The position numbers were made by a program, and so were the translations under genes. A DNA stretch of 64,000 nucleotides from Muscardinus avellanarius. Lineage: Eukaryota > Chordata > Mammalia > Rodentia > Gliridae. Under the pieces are notes generated by a model that saw only the letters and a program-made list of their open reading frames with translations, was not told the DNA's origin and did no database searches. The stretch is from assembly GCA_963383645.1 (NCBI GenBank), contig OY726558.1, positions 180,999,634 through 181,063,633 on the forward strand. Reading direction: 5' to 3'. Positions 1-11,370 of this stretch are shown one piece after another; positions within the stretch are counted from its first letter, which is position 1; the number at the start of each line of letters is the position of its first letter.

Positions 1-595
1 TTTCACCTGGCTCAATGTCATCCATATTAATTAATTTTCTCCCAAATGACAGAATTTTCTTCCTTTTAAATAGAATAGCATTGCATTGTATTACATTTTC
101 TATATCCATTTATTTGTTTACTGAAATTTGAATTATAAGTATTTATGTGTATATTTTGGATGCTTAATCTTTATGTACTGTGTAAATTTACTCCGAGTCT
201 TTACTTGTTCTTTTCTTCTTATAACAGTGACATTCACAGTACTTAAACATTTAACTTTAATGAGATACATTTTATTAATTTTGTCTTTCATGGATCATGA
301 CTTCAATGTTGTAACTAAAATGTCATCACTAAACCCAAGGTCATCAGATCTTACTTTCCAAAAGTGTTATAGTTCATTTTTGTTTTTACATTTAGTTAGG
401 TAATAAACTCCAAATTATTTTTTGTTAAAGTTTCAAGTCATTATCTAAACACTATTTTCATGTTCAATAAATATCTACTGCTAATTTATTATACATTTTA
501 TATTAGGTACTCTTTTCCACTTGGATTTCCAGTTATTCAAATATTACAACTAGAAAAAAATCATCTTTGTCATGAGATAAAGCTTGATTATGTGA
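1..595. other. AT-rich DNA, no feature recognised
   Basis: Open frames here (longest 91 codons) show no domain, no codon bias that I can see and no splice context, and I read them as chance. No repeat family was recognised. Confidence 0.6.
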
Positions 596-599
596 AGGA

Positions 600-1140
600 T
601 CCTGAGATTTTTTTATATGAAAGGGGAGGAAAATTTGACTCAGGGCAGAGTTAAATTTTGACAGAGAATAATCTCAGCATGAACCAGTCAGAGACAGAAA
701 GATTTATTTAGGAAGACAGGAGTGCACATTCAAAGAAATGTGGGCCATTTCCAGAGTGAAAAATATAGTTGGAGATTCATGGTTTTTCTTTTATAGATGA
801 CTTTTGTGAGGGGGTATATGGAAATGACAACAGTCTGATAATCACAAAAGTAATAAGGGTATTTTGGTCATTTACAGTCTGCTGATGGGAACTTCACTCT
901 GTTATCAATAGGTTTCTCTTTTCTTTAAACTATTCAGAAATGTCCAAGGATATTACTTTTTTGTATGACCTTTTCCCCTAGCCAACATATCCCTTTACCT
1001 ATCTCATCCTAGGTTGAACATCAACAGTTCAAGGTATCCTGCAAGTGAATGTACCATCTTTTCAGATCTTTTGTGTAGTCTTTGTAGTCTGATCAGTAAT
1101 GACTTCCTTGAGAACAGTCAAAAGTGCTCAGGATAATTAA
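600..1140 (-). repeat. LTR-like remnant (endogenous retrovirus type), minus strand
   Basis: Read on the minus strand, a polyadenylation signal AATAAA near 700 is followed by a pyrimidine-rich stretch (tctttctgtctctgactgg) and then by sequence rich in T and C, as at an LTR R/U5 boundary. The part at higher coordinates would be U3. No retroviral gene sequence adjoins it, so at most it is a solitary LTR. The ends and any target-site duplication are not clear. It could instead be another kind of old interspersed repeat. Confidence 0.4.
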
Positions 1141-1304
1141 TACAGATTTACAAATTTCTCAAACATTTGAGATTAGTAAGACTGGGGGTAGTGATGATAG
1201 GTCTGGCTTGAGTAATGAGTATATTCGGGAATTTTCTTATAGTCTTCAATTTTTTTTCTACTCTGAATTTTCCACCTTTATTGAGACACATTGAGAAATG
1301 TTCT

Positions 1305-1600
1305 AACTTTTTAAAATTTTTAATTGGTGCATTGTAGTCATACATCTTGATGGGATAAAAGATGGTGGAGACATATATGCACACATCACCTAATTAGCTC
1401 TTACCCAATTCCCTCCCCATTCCCTACCCCCCCCTCCTTTCCATGCTTGGCTTAGTGATTGACTTTGATGTTTGTTTAAGTACATCATGTACTTTAGAGA
1501 GTTTTCCCTTTCTCTCTCCCATCCCCTCAATATTAAAGTGACATTTCTCTTGTTCTACATTTGTATCTCCTTTCTTATTCTATCACATTTCTATTAATTA
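1305..1600 (-). mobile_element. L1 3' end fragment, minus strand
   Basis: The segment starts with a T-rich run and ttggtgcattgtagtcatacatc, and continues through a C-rich stretch and a tacatcatgtactttagaga block. The same succession occurs at about 28,800 and 44,405 in this window, where it leads into recognisable L1 ORF2, so this is the L1 3' untranslated region in reverse. It stops before ORF2 and is strongly truncated. Confidence 0.75.
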
Positions 1601-1904
1601 TTTTTGTACTTTTTGTATTTTATTCTATCTCATCTCCATGAACTATCTCTGCCATGTTTCAAATCATGGTTGTGTAGGTTTCTATCCAATATTTATTTTT
1701 TCTATTGATTTTTTCACCTATTCTCTTGTTAATATTACCTTGTCTTTATTTTTGTCACTTTATAATAGGTTTTGGTTTAGAGTTATGTCAGTCCTATAGC
1801 ATTTTATTTCTTCTTTTTTTGGAAAAATTTAAAAGTTATTAAAGACTATTAATTTGCAAAATCATTGATGGTTATTGCTTGCCAATCACTCATGTTCCAC
1901 ACCT

Positions 1905-3345
1905 GAAAGCTACAGACTTGAAGCTTGAACAAAGTGAGAGAGTATTCAAAGATCTGTGTCATTAAAGACAATGAGCCTAGAAAACTTGAGAGCTATCTAA
2001 TAACCTGGAATGAAGATCAGGCACAGAAACACATCCCTCTTAGTACCAGGATAATTATGTTCAAAGAAAGAAAGTTTGCTTGCCATGTAGAAAGGAATCC
2101 TGGTACCAACTATGATGTTTAATTTACTGCTGCCTCTAGACAATTTCAAAAATTCAATACTTTATTATATAATGTTAAACTGGAGTCCACATGTACTGAT
2201 GTGTAGACTCTTAAAGAGTTTTAGAAAACTCTTATTTAGCTGATTGTGAAGAAAATTATTTGTCCAAGCATAATATTTAAGAATGCAATATCCCTAGTCT
2301 GGAAATGCAGTGTTTCTTGTCATTCCTGAAAGCATCCATTATTAAGTCAGGTCAAAGCCAGTTGTCAAGAATTTTAAGAACAGAACATCCTTGGTTGGGA
2401 GCAATGCTCCAAGCTACAAATAAATAAGAAGATCTTTGTTATCTGGTTCAGTGGGGACCCATGACTATTAAACATAACAGTTACTTAATACTGTCAGTGT
2501 ACTACATGAGCAATGAAGTCTAAGATAATCCTACTCCTCTTGCAAAAAATACGTGTTTGAATTGATATGCAAAGCAAAATGGAGCAGTATTCTTCAGAAA
2601 GCAGCATACATTTCAAGAGTTTGCTTATTGTTCATAATGCCCCTGCACATCTTTCAACTGCTAATCTCTTTCCCATCATCAAAATGGTATTTATCCACCT
2701 AAAACATCTTTTAGATCTCATCAATATAAAAGAATTTTTGCCAGCTTTTAAAGCCTACTGTTTGAGAAAGACCTTTGCCTACACTATTGTTACAGCCTAG
2801 AAAGACATTGATACAGTTCTGGAAGGCTTATGACATCTATGACTGTCCCGAGAGCTTTGTTTGGGCTTGGGGAATGTCAGCAAGGAGTGCGTGAGTGACA
2901 TCAGGAAGAGGACATTCAAGAGAATTATATATGACTTTGGAACATTTTCCAAAGATAAAAAGGGTTCAAGATATCAACACAGTGGTTATTGAGATGCTAA
3001 ACAGTCTTTATCCCAAGTGTAGATCCAAATAACATTACAGAGCTTCTGGGGATCATTTGTGAAAAATTAATGTGTCTCTGAAAATGGAACAGAAATATAT
3101 AGCTAATAAAGAGGCAAAATAAATGGTGATGATTGGAGATGAAGAAGAAAAGCTCTTAAGAAAATTCAGTAGAAAGAGTATAGCTAAAGATTTTATAGAT
3201 TTTAATAAGGTTCTTAAAATGGTCCTTGAATGGACTTAAAAGTATGAAATCAGTAATTTAAATTTTTCATTAATAAGGCAATGCTTGCTTATATAGTATT
3301 ATCTGCCTGCAAGCAAATGTCTGTATGATTGTATCTAAAAATGTA
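1905..3345 (+). pseudogene. Decayed Tigger/pogo-type DNA transposase
   Basis: Several frames together follow the order of a pogo/Tigger (TIGD1-like) transposase. At 1985-2044 the frame reads LESYLITWNEDQ and KHIPLS, like the CENPB-type helix-turn-helix of that family. Around 2300-2420 there are faint matches to the first part of the DDE domain. At 2615-2660 LLIVHNAPAH resembles the family LLLIDNAPGH motif, with the expected catalytic Asp read as His (codon at 2633). At 2747-2788 FKAYCLRKTFAYTI matches the conserved FKAYYLRRTF block. At 3135-3180 GDEEEKLLRKFSRKSIA matches the acidic C-terminal region. Stops and frameshifts separate these blocks, so no product is possible. About 1.4 kb is close to full coding length for the family. 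It could be the transposon itself or a retrocopy of a domesticated relative; I saw no terminal inverted repeats. Confidence 0.75.
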
Positions 3346-3539
3346 AAAAAGTTTAAAAGTACAAAAACCCTAACATTTAAAAATAAATTTACATTTAAAT
3401 TTAATAGTTCAATATAGCAAAAATAGTTCAAAATATAAAAAATAGTTCAAAATATATTTAAATTAATTTAATATTTCAATGGAGATATAAAGAAAAGATT
3501 TATCCAACAGTTAATGTTGATTCTTTCCTTTTTTCTTTC

Positions 3540-3670
3540 TTTCTGGTACTATGGATTAAACTAGGAGCATCAATTATACCTCTAAGCTATATATCCTCAA
3601 TCACTTTCTGTTGCTGCAATTTTTTTATTTTGGAACATGGTCTTAATAAGTTGTCAAGGACCTCCCTTGA
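3540..3670 (-). mobile_element. B1-dID SINE, strongly decayed
   Basis: A minus-strand copy begins at tggtactatggattaaact and keeps the tacctctaagctat block of the ID-like part. Only a short and very diverged B1 part remains (tggtcttaataagttgtcaagg). The distal B1 end is missing. Confidence 0.6.
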
Positions 3671-4565
3671 ATATATAAAATGAAACATAAAATAAAAATA
3701 TAATATAAAAATCCCTAGACAGGTAAATCTATTTTAAAAATATTTTTTACTGTATTTTATTTTATGTTTTGTAAATTTACATATATTTAGATAGACAAAT
3801 TCTCACTATCATGTTATAGCTTTCTAAAGTATTCACCTCAGTAACACACCATACAGGTTGGTAGTCCAATAAGCTTTACTTTATAGACTAAATGTGTAGT
3901 AGGCCATATTATTTATATTTGTTTAAATATCCTACATAATGTTTACAAAAATTAAATGGCCTATAAATACATTTCTCAGAAGAGTTTTATTGCTAAGAGA
4001 CAGATATTGCATCTTTTCTTTTTCTTTTTTAATTTATTGTATTAACTAAGACATCTATGTGATATTGAATAGAAATTGTGAAAGTAGAATTATTTTTGTG
4101 CTCTTGATCTGATGGGAGCCACTTCTAATTTTTCAAAATTAAATATAATGTTAGCTGTAGGGTTTTTGCATGTCTTTTTTTTTATCAAACTGGATACATC
4201 TCTTAGTATTTCTAGTTTCCTGAGGTTTTTATTCCTCATAAGTGTGTTTTGGATTTTATAAGATGTCTTTTTCTGCATCTATTCATATTACCATATAACT
4301 TCTCTTATTTTGCCTGGTGAGAAAGATTATATTAATTTTTAACTATGTAACATGCTTGCATATTTAGAATAAATCCTGTGTGGTTAAGAATTCTAATATT
4401 TTATATAAAGTCTTTATTTTTTAAAATTTTGAGAAACACTTTCAATAAAAACAGAATTCTGTGCTTTCTTTTCCCCTTTGAAAAATATTTTACCTCATTT
4501 CATATTTATATAATTTCTATATAAAATTCTGATGTAATTCTTATTCTTGCTTCTTCATAAGTAAA
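3670..4565. other. AT-rich DNA, no feature recognised
   Basis: Very AT-rich sequence with many short T and A runs. The 62-codon minus frame at 4090-4278 has no recognisable similarity. No repeat family was identified. Confidence 0.55.
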
Positions 4566-4570
4566 TTCTC

Positions 4571-4644
4571 ACTACAAGCTTCATTCAATAATGAACTACA
4601 ATCCTCACTACAATCCTCACTACAAGTTTCATTCAATAATGAAC
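4571..4644. repeat. 48-bp local duplication
   Basis: A 26-base segment at 4571-4596 (actacaagcttcattcaata and onward) recurs at 4619-4644 with one mismatch. The intervening part itself holds two copies of a short ctacaatcctca unit. This looks like replication slippage in two steps. Confidence 0.85.
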
Positions 4645-4872
4645 CTTTAACCTACTGGAATTTGAATATAAAATGTCTAGGTACAGGATTGTTCAGTATT
4701 TATTTCGTTAGATATTTTCTGATTCCCCTGGATATGCAACTTATCTATTACTAATTTTGGAAAATTTTAGCTGTTATTACTTCATATTTTTTTCTGCTTT
4801 CTTCTTTCTTTCTCTTATAGTTAGGCATCCTTCTTTTATACAGTCCTTGTATCTGTCTGTGAACTTCACATG

Positions 4873-5094
4873 TTCTTTTTTTTTTTTTTTTTTCTGGTAC
4901 TGGGGCTGTAACCCAAGGGCATTCTACCTCCAAGCTACACCCTCGCCCTATTTTGTTTTATGTTTTATTTTGAAACAGGGTCTCACTGAGTTGCAAAGGG
5001 CCTTACTAAGTAGCTGAAGCTGTCTATTAACCAGAATCCTCCCGTTTCAGTCTCCCAAATGCTGGGATTACAAGCACATGCCACCATGCCTGGC
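4873..5094 (-). mobile_element. B1-dID SINE, type A
   Basis: A complete minus-strand copy: T17-18 tail, ctggtactggggctg, gcattctacctccaagctac, acagggtctcactgagttgc, then B1 down to catgcctggct. Divergence is moderate. The overlapping 86- and 60-codon frames here are SINE translation and not genes. Confidence 0.92.
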
Positions 5095-5720
5095 TACATA
5101 TTTTTATCAGTTTCCCCACCACCAACAACAACATGTAGGTGAAGAGAAGGTCTTGATGGTGTTAGAGATGTATATTTTTCTTCTATATGAAAAAATAGAA
5201 AAGCTTTAGTTAGATATTCTCATTTTTCTATATCAAAAGATAGTTGGGCTAGAGCTGTCTTTTTTTTCTCACTACTGAGCTAGGCTCTGCAAAAGAGTTT
5301 GCCTTGAGGTCAGACATACCTTATAAGTTTTTTAGGATATTTTCAAATGATAACATTTCTCCTCTTCATGCAAGAAGGTTGAGTAATCTTCAGCTTTTAC
5401 CCTGATATCTGATGGGTCTTTTGGAAGCACAATCATAAAAGTGTGCAAATCCCCTTTAGTATGTATTCCCAGAAGATACTTTATCTTATGGAAGTTCACA
5501 CTGAGCTTTTAGAAAGTAGTCAATAAAAAGTAGCTTTTAGAAGGTAGCCAATAGTTGCTGGCTTCAGTGATGTTACCCTCTGGTAACTGATGATTCTCTG
5601 CCTATATAGCTTTTCAGTTTCCACAGGGTATTTCAGTGTCTACCCACAATTCTCTCTCTTGAGCCTAACAAAAATTGTTAATTTTTGGCTTCTTTGGCTG
5701 TCAAGTTTTTCTTTCTCTTT
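5095..5720. other. Unassigned sequence
   Basis: No gene or known repeat recognised. The composition is slightly less AT-rich than the flanks. Confidence 0.5.
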
Positions 5721-5724
5721 CTCT

Positions 5725-5890
5725 ATTTCGTTTTTGTACTGGGTATTGAACCCAGAGATATTCTCCCTCTGAGCTGAGCTACAGCCCAGGTCCTTTTATT
5801 TATTTTTTTAATTTTGAAATGGCCTCAAGCTTGTCACTCTCTTCTCTTAGCCAGCCATGTACTAAAATTACAGTTATGCTTCACTGCTCC
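5725..5890 (-). mobile_element. B1-dID SINE, old and partly deleted
   Basis: The ID-like part is clear (gtactgggtattgaacccag, ctccctctgagctgagctac). The B1 part has lost its duplicated middle and ends in a degraded tatgcttcactgctcc. Confidence 0.75.
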
Positions 5891-6370
5891 AAGTTATTTT
5901 TCCATTTTGTCTTCTTTCATTTCCTTGTTAATTAAAAAGAGGGAGTACTTCCAGATTCATTATGTATATCAGCAAAGTAGGATTTGTGGCATGCAAACAG
6001 GTACTGTGAATTACTACTGCCCATGGTCAGAGTATAAGATAGGTGTTTGAATTTATATATTTTTGAATGCTATTTATTTATAAAAATATATTATTTTTAT
6101 TTAAAAGGGTATGTAAGTACCTATTATGCACATAAATTAGTTATGAGAGATTTGAGATTATTTTAAAATAATATTTCAGTATCTGTTAATATTTAGCCAA
6201 CTATAAAGTACTTTGATCCACAATCACGTGTATACACTGAGTCACAAGATCCAAAACTCTGTGTGACTATAACTTTATTGTAATTCCGGGAGAAAGAAAG
6301 ATATCTTTTGTATTTACATTTCTTCATTCATTTGGCAAGTATCAATTGAGAATTTGTTTGGTCTAAAAAA
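5891..6370. other. AT-rich DNA, no feature recognised
   Basis: Nothing beyond short AT-rich runs was found. The 78-codon frame at 5814-6050 begins inside the neighbouring SINE and is not taken as a gene. Confidence 0.5.
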
Positions 6371-6374
6371 CTAA

Positions 6375-6890
6375 GTACCAGATAATCCAAGATGGCAGAA
6401 TACAGAAAATGAGCTCACTTCAGTTGCTCTGAGACTCAGAACTGAACCAACAGAAAGACTGCTTCTGAATAAGAGAAGATATTCATTCAGAATTACTGCA
6501 TGTGCTATGGAGATCAGTGTGGCAATTCCTCAGGAAACAGAGAATGAATTAACCATATGATCTAGCTATACCACTCCTGGTTGTCTTTCCAAAGGGATTG
6601 AACTCAGCATAGTACAGTGATACATTCATATCCACGTATAATGCAACACAATTTACAGGAGCCAAATCATTGAACCGATCTACGTATCCATTAACAGATG
6701 AATGAATTATAATATATATTCAATGGAATTCTACTCAGCAATAAAGAAGAACAAAATTATGGCATTTGCAGGAAAAATAGATATACCTGGATAACATTAT
6801 GTTAAGTGAGATTAGTCAGTCAGTGAAAGTGAAAGGTCATATATTTTCTCTCATATGCAAAAGCTAGAGAATAATAAGGATATATTTTGG
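6375..6890 (+). mobile_element. L1 ORF2 C-terminal end, plus strand
   Basis: From about 6500 the sequence follows the end of L1 ORF2: tggagatcagtgtggcaatt, accatatgatctagctatac, tatccattaacagatgaatg and ttctactcagcaataaagaa, in that order. It continues toward the 3' untranslated region (attatgttaagtgagattag). Frames are broken. Bases 6375-6480 (aagatggcagaatacag) look like a promoter-end L1 motif but are not joined in the usual way, so their assignment is weak. Confidence 0.75.
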
Positions 6891-7660
6891 CATTTTTTAC
6901 AAGAGTTCTACTTCTTCTTACCTGCTTATTTCAAGTCCAGTTGGTTATGTACTGAGTGTATTTTTCATTTACTTATTCAATTATCACTTTAATGTCTCTG
7001 TAATCCAATTAAGTGTTCATGCCCAAGTTTAGAGAGAACTGAAACATGACAATATTTTAATGTCTTTTTGTTGTTACTTTTTATAAATATTCTAATATGT
7101 TTTTTGCACTCTTATCATCTAACTTTAGTATACTTTTGGTTTTACTTTATTGATATATTTATGTGCAAATTATATAAAGGGAAATGTTTAGATCTGCTAC
7201 TTTTTAAGTTATATTTAATTTTAGATTAATGTATGCACAACTATATATTTCTGGTTCACACCCTGCAGATACTCTTGCATTTAAATATCCCATCATTTAT
7301 ATATTCATAATAAATCATAACTATATTTTACTAAAATTTGTGCTGAGAACAATTAAGAGTAGATAGTTCAAATTTTAAATTTTATCGTTTATGCCTACAC
7401 ATATTTTCAACATAGATACAATATATTTCTATCTTGCTATTTTGAATAATAGATGAATAATGTCACTTTTTCATCAAATAATATAAATATTATTTTTCTC
7501 AGATATGTAAAATATATAAAAACCTCATAAGAGCCTTAAATAAAAATAGCTGAACAAACCTTATAAGAATTGTAGACAAGCATCTTATTATAAGCATGCA
7601 ATTTATATTATTCAAAATAATTTTTCCACTAATTTTTTATTTGAATGTCCTCCAAGTTTG
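6891..7660. other. AT-rich DNA, no feature recognised
   Basis: About 77 percent A+T by eye, with no repeat family or coding signal detected. Confidence 0.55.
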
Positions 7661-7664
7661 AAAG

Positions 7665-8275
7665 ATGGGTGTTGTATGTGTTTGGCTGAGAATGCCACCC
7701 CAGAGGTGTCTGGATGCTAATGCTCTAAAGCTATATTACATAGCAAAGGCAATTAAGGTTGCAGATAGAACTAAAGTTGCTAATGAACTGTGAGATGAGA
7801 AAATTATCTTTGATTACACAGGTGGGTGCAGTCAATCACAGAGAATCTTATAATTGAATCATGGGTACTGGAAGAGAGACCAGTAAATGGCAATATAAGA
7901 AAGATTTGATTGGAGATAGTTGTCCATGGGGATACTGGAAGAGACCAAACACCAAAAATGTGGTTAGTCTGTATAAGTTAGAACATGCAAGCAAAGACAT
8001 TTTCCTGGTACTCTCAGTATGGATCACGAGGCTGCTGACACATTGAATTTATCCCAGTGAGACCAAAATTAAATGACTTAAGACCTGAAAGATAGTCAGA
8101 AACAGCTGTGTGCATCTGAAATATCAGCTATTCAGGAGGTTGAATCAGGTGGATCAAAAGTTATAGATGAGCCTAGGCAATTTAGTGAGACAACTCAAAA
8201 ACTACCACCAAAAACAAAGCTTCAAAGCAATTTGTGTTATTTTAAGCTAATAAGATAGTTGTAGATTTTACCATT
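7665..8275 (+). mobile_element. MLT1-like MaLR LTR, split by an old SINE
   Basis: The order of blocks fits an MLT1-type LTR: acagaggtgggtgcagtcaatcac-like sequence near 7820, gaagagagaccag-like repeats, then gctgacacattgaatttatc and ccagtgagacc near 8070. The usual terminal ttgtgttattttaagctaat is displaced to 8232-8251 by an inserted B1-like sequence at about 8100-8218. The 61-codon frame at 7861-8046 lies inside the LTR and is not a gene. Confidence 0.7.
8100..8218 (+). mobile_element. B1-like monomer, very old
   Basis: Weak but ordered B1 landmarks: atcagctattcaggaggttg, aatcaggtggatc, gagcctaggcaatttagtga, then an A-rich end. It lacks a clear ID-like part and lies inside the MLT1-like LTR. 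Confidence 0.55.
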
Positions 8276-9060
8276 ACTAATAGATTAGTAGATTAATTCT
8301 TACGGGTATGATTTACATTTGGCAATTTCCACTTATTTAAAATATATATTTATACATATATATAAAGAGATCAATATTATCTACATTAAAAATAGGTATG
8401 CCTATTTAAGCTTTCAGAAGATTATTTTTTTCCAATTGATTTTCCCTGTAGATTAGTAGCTGTTAATTATAATATTGATAACATTGTTATATTACTTTAA
8501 TTTTGTTGATTTTATCATTTATATACCTTGTTGATAGTTAATCCACACTTTTTACTTACCTTTAGCTAGCATTTTATTTTCACCTGCTACTCTGTACATC
8601 ACATAGCTTTTATTTCTGTGAAATTTTAGTTCACTGTATTTTGTTGAGGAAAATATATTTTTTTCATTTACACTTTTTTCCTTTTATTTTACATATCTTA
8701 TTTATAGGCTAGTTTATTTTATGTAAATACATTCCTTGTTATATTGATATTTACACTAAAGTCTTTCTGTCAAAGTAAAAAAAAATTTTATAGTCCAAAA
8801 AAACAGCAATTGGCTTCCTTTGTCCACTGAATTTCATTTAATATAAAATTTTGCATATTCACCAATGTTGCTTTAAGTGACAAGCATTTCTCATTTTTAT
8901 GATTGAATAGTAACCATTATGTATTAGTATCACATGTTGTTTTCATTTATTATGCTACACTGAGCATGGTGGTAAAGGTATTTCTTCAATATGACAATTT
9001 AATTTCTTTGATCTATATATTTAGTACTTAGATTGCTAGATTATATAGAAATTTTATTTT
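8276..9060. other. AT-rich DNA, no feature recognised
   Basis: Long T- and A-rich stretches with no identifiable repeat or gene. Confidence 0.55.
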
Positions 9061-9065
9061 TAATT

Positions 9066-9255
9066 TTCTTTGGTATAATAGTAAAGATTGAACCCAAGTA
9101 ATCCACAGCACAGTCATAGCCTCACTTTTTTTTATTTGAATATTTTGAGATAAGGTATTACCACACCACAAAGACTGGCCTGAATCACACAGTCTCCCTG
9201 CCCTCTCCTCAACTTTAGCTGGGAACACAGGCATATGCTGCTGTGGTTGGTACAT
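9066..9255 (-). mobile_element. B1-dID SINE, old
   Basis: Degraded minus-strand copy: gtataatagtaaagattgaaccc at the ID-like end, ttttgagataaggtattacc for the B1 start, and gggaacacaggcatatgctg at the far end. The 75-codon minus frame overlying it is SINE-derived. Confidence 0.7.
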
Positions 9256-9318
9256 TTAAAATTATTTTTAGTAATTTAAATAATGTTTTTTGTAGTGACT
9301 TTAGTGATCTAATCTTAC

Positions 9319-9322
<4 letters not shown>

Positions 9323-9363
<41 letters not shown>

Positions 9364-9546
9364 TGTGTGTGGTACTGGGGTTTCTGGAAGCCCTTCTACC
9401 TCCAGGCTACACTCCCAGAACTATTTTATATTTTTATTTGTAAACAGGGTCTCTTAAGCTAGCACGGCTGGCTTTGAACCTGTGCGACCCTCCTGTCTCC
9501 GCCTCCCAAGCACAGAGATTACAAGAGTGCACCACCACACCCGGCT
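9323..9546 (-). mobile_element. B1-dID SINE, type C-like, with poly-T and (GT)n head
   Basis: T27-28 (9323-9350) runs into (GT)n and then directly into ggtactggggtttctggaag and cccttctacctccaggctac. The B1 part shows the short form (gggtctcttaagctagcacg) and ends at ccaccacacccggct. Because the strand is minus, the poly-T is the A-tail and the GT array grew at its junction with the 3' end. Confidence 0.9.
9351..9371. repeat. (GT)n microsatellite
   Basis: About ten GT units placed exactly between the SINE tail and the SINE 3' terminus. Confidence 0.95.
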
Positions 9547-9658
9547 TATTTAGTTTTAAGTAGACAAATCTCAATGAAAAATAACACAGAACACAAGGAG
9601 AAGGGAAACCATTACTTAATTTAAGTATCAAAATAAGACTGTTATTTTTTTACATCTA

Positions 9659-9662
<4 letters not shown>

Positions 9663-9707
<45 letters not shown>
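9663..9707. repeat. (GT)n microsatellite
   Basis: About 22 uninterrupted GT units ending directly in the ttactgggg of the next SINE. Confidence 0.97.
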
Positions 9708-9711
<4 letters not shown>

Positions 9712-9904
9712 GGGGATAGAAACCAGAGGCTTTCTACTTCCAGGCTACACTCCCAGACCTATTTTATATTTTATTTGGAAACAGGGTCTCACTAAGTTGC
9801 TGCGAACCTCACTAAGTAGCTGAGGCTGGCTTGGAACCTGCATGATCTTCTTGTATTGGCCTCCCAAGTATTTGGATTACAAGTGTGCACCACTATGCCC
9901 GGCT
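9708..9904 (-). mobile_element. B1-dID SINE, type B
   Basis: Complete minus-strand copy with ggctttctacttccaggctac, acagggtctcactaagttgc, the duplicated cctcactaagtagctgag segment and gctggcttggaacc, ending at ctatgcccggct. It retains the roughly 20-nt duplication that the neighbouring copy at 9323 lacks. Confidence 0.92.
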
Positions 9905-10560
9905 TATATTTTTATAATAAGCACTTTTTCTCCTTTATTTATTTTTTGTTTAATGTGTCATAGGTATTGACCTATATTTCTGCCCAATTGCATTATTATT
10001 TTCATAAGTTGAGTTCTAGATCAGCATACTAGAATATTCAAGTAATTAAATTACCTATGTTTTAGGTATTTGGTATCTTTTGTAAATTTGTATAAAAAAT
10101 TTAAATTAGTGCTTATTTTTAAACCACAATCTATGATAATTTATTAAACATGATATCGTCAAAAATAAGATTAAATTTAATCAATTTGTGAAAATATTGT
10201 ATACTTAACAACAGTAAAATGTTAATGAGCAAAATTTAAAAAGACAAATATATAAGGATAAAATTTCTTGTTCATGAATTGGAGGACTTAATATTACTAA
10301 AATTGCCATACCACACAAAGCACTGTATATCTTGAAAGAAATTCCCATAAATCCCCCCCAAAATAAATGAACAAACAAGATACCAACAAACTAAAAGTTA
10401 GAAGCACACCACAGGAAACAATAGAATAAAAGGTATCCTTTGAAATGCTAACAATATTAGTACACCATTTATTTTATACTGAATACGCATTCAAAATATG
10501 TGAGAAAATCCTACAGCAACTCAATAGCACAGAGAAAGAGAGGGGAAACCAATTTAAAAA
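9905..10560. other. AT-rich DNA, no feature recognised
   Basis: No repeat family or coding signal was identified. Confidence 0.5.
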
Positions 10561-10564
10561 GGAG

Positions 10565-10680
10565 GAAGAACTGGGGATGTTGTTCAGTGGTAAAGAGCTT
10601 GTCTAGAATGGGTGGAGATATGTGTTTGCTAACCAGCACTGTCAGAGAGCTAACAAATAAACAAATAAAAATAACAACAA
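10565..10680 (+). mobile_element. ID-type SINE (tRNA-Ala-related), full-length form
   Basis: The sequence gaactggggatgttgttcag followed by tggtaaagagcttgtctag and ccagcact keeps the full ID layout, with an A-box-like start and a degraded B-box-like gtttgctaacc. An aacaaataaacaaataaaa tail follows. Unlike the ID-like part of the composite SINEs, the central gagcttgtctag is retained, so this is a stand-alone ID element. Confidence 0.75.
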
Positions 10681-10699
10681 AAATGTGAATAATTATGTA

Positions 10700-11340
10700 T
10701 CCAAAAAGACATAAAAGATCAACAGATATATAAAAAGTTGTTAAATATCTTTAAGAATCCAGAAAATGCAAATGAATACTATAAAATAACACTTTGTGCT
10801 AAAACAAAAAAAAAGCAAAAATATAAAGTGTTGACAATTATAATGGAAAAATGAAAATGCCTTGTTTTCTGTTGTTGGGAGATTGAAATGGTCAGTAACC
10901 ATGATAAACATTGTGAAAGTTCCTCAAGATATATAAAATATATTTTAATATGAAGCCCTATGTTACTTCAAATTCTACTTTTGGATATTTACTAAAAATA
11001 ATTATCAACAATATCTTAAAGAGATGCCTGAGCTCCCTGTGTGTATTGCAGCATTATCCACAACAGTCCATTTATGGAAACAACTTCAGTTTCCGTGACT
11101 GAATTAATGGATTAAAAAAGTGTTACTTATATACAATATCATTCAGCCTTAAAAAAGAATAAACTATTTCCACAGATGAGTTTATTATAAGGGTGAACAT
11201 GGAGAATAGTATGATAAGTGAAAAAAAGGTCATGACAGAATAAATACTGCATAATTTTACTTGTAAGAGGTACCTAAAGTACTCAAACTCATAGATCAGA
11301 GTAGAATGTTGGCTGCCAGGAGATGTGGCAAAAGGATGAC
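10700..11340 (+). mobile_element. Old L1 fragment, plus strand, ORF2 end to 3' region
   Basis: Broken frames follow the L1 ORF2 end: gggagattgaaatggtcagt, cattatccacaacagtccat, aacttcagtttccgtgactg and cattcagccttaaaaaagaa, then the 3' untranslated style gttggctgccaggagatgtg. It is clearly more diverged than the other L1 copies here. Confidence 0.65.
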
Positions 11341-11370
11341 AGAGAGTTACTATTAAAAAGTATAAAGTAT

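Noticed and set aside
128..403. 91-codon open frame
   Set aside because: AT-rich frame with no domain, no splice or translation context and no recognisable repeat protein; most likely chance.
10565..10655. Possible tRNA gene (A-box/B-box-like sequence)
   Set aside because: It has an A-rich tail, degraded B box and no cloverleaf; it is an ID-type SINE.
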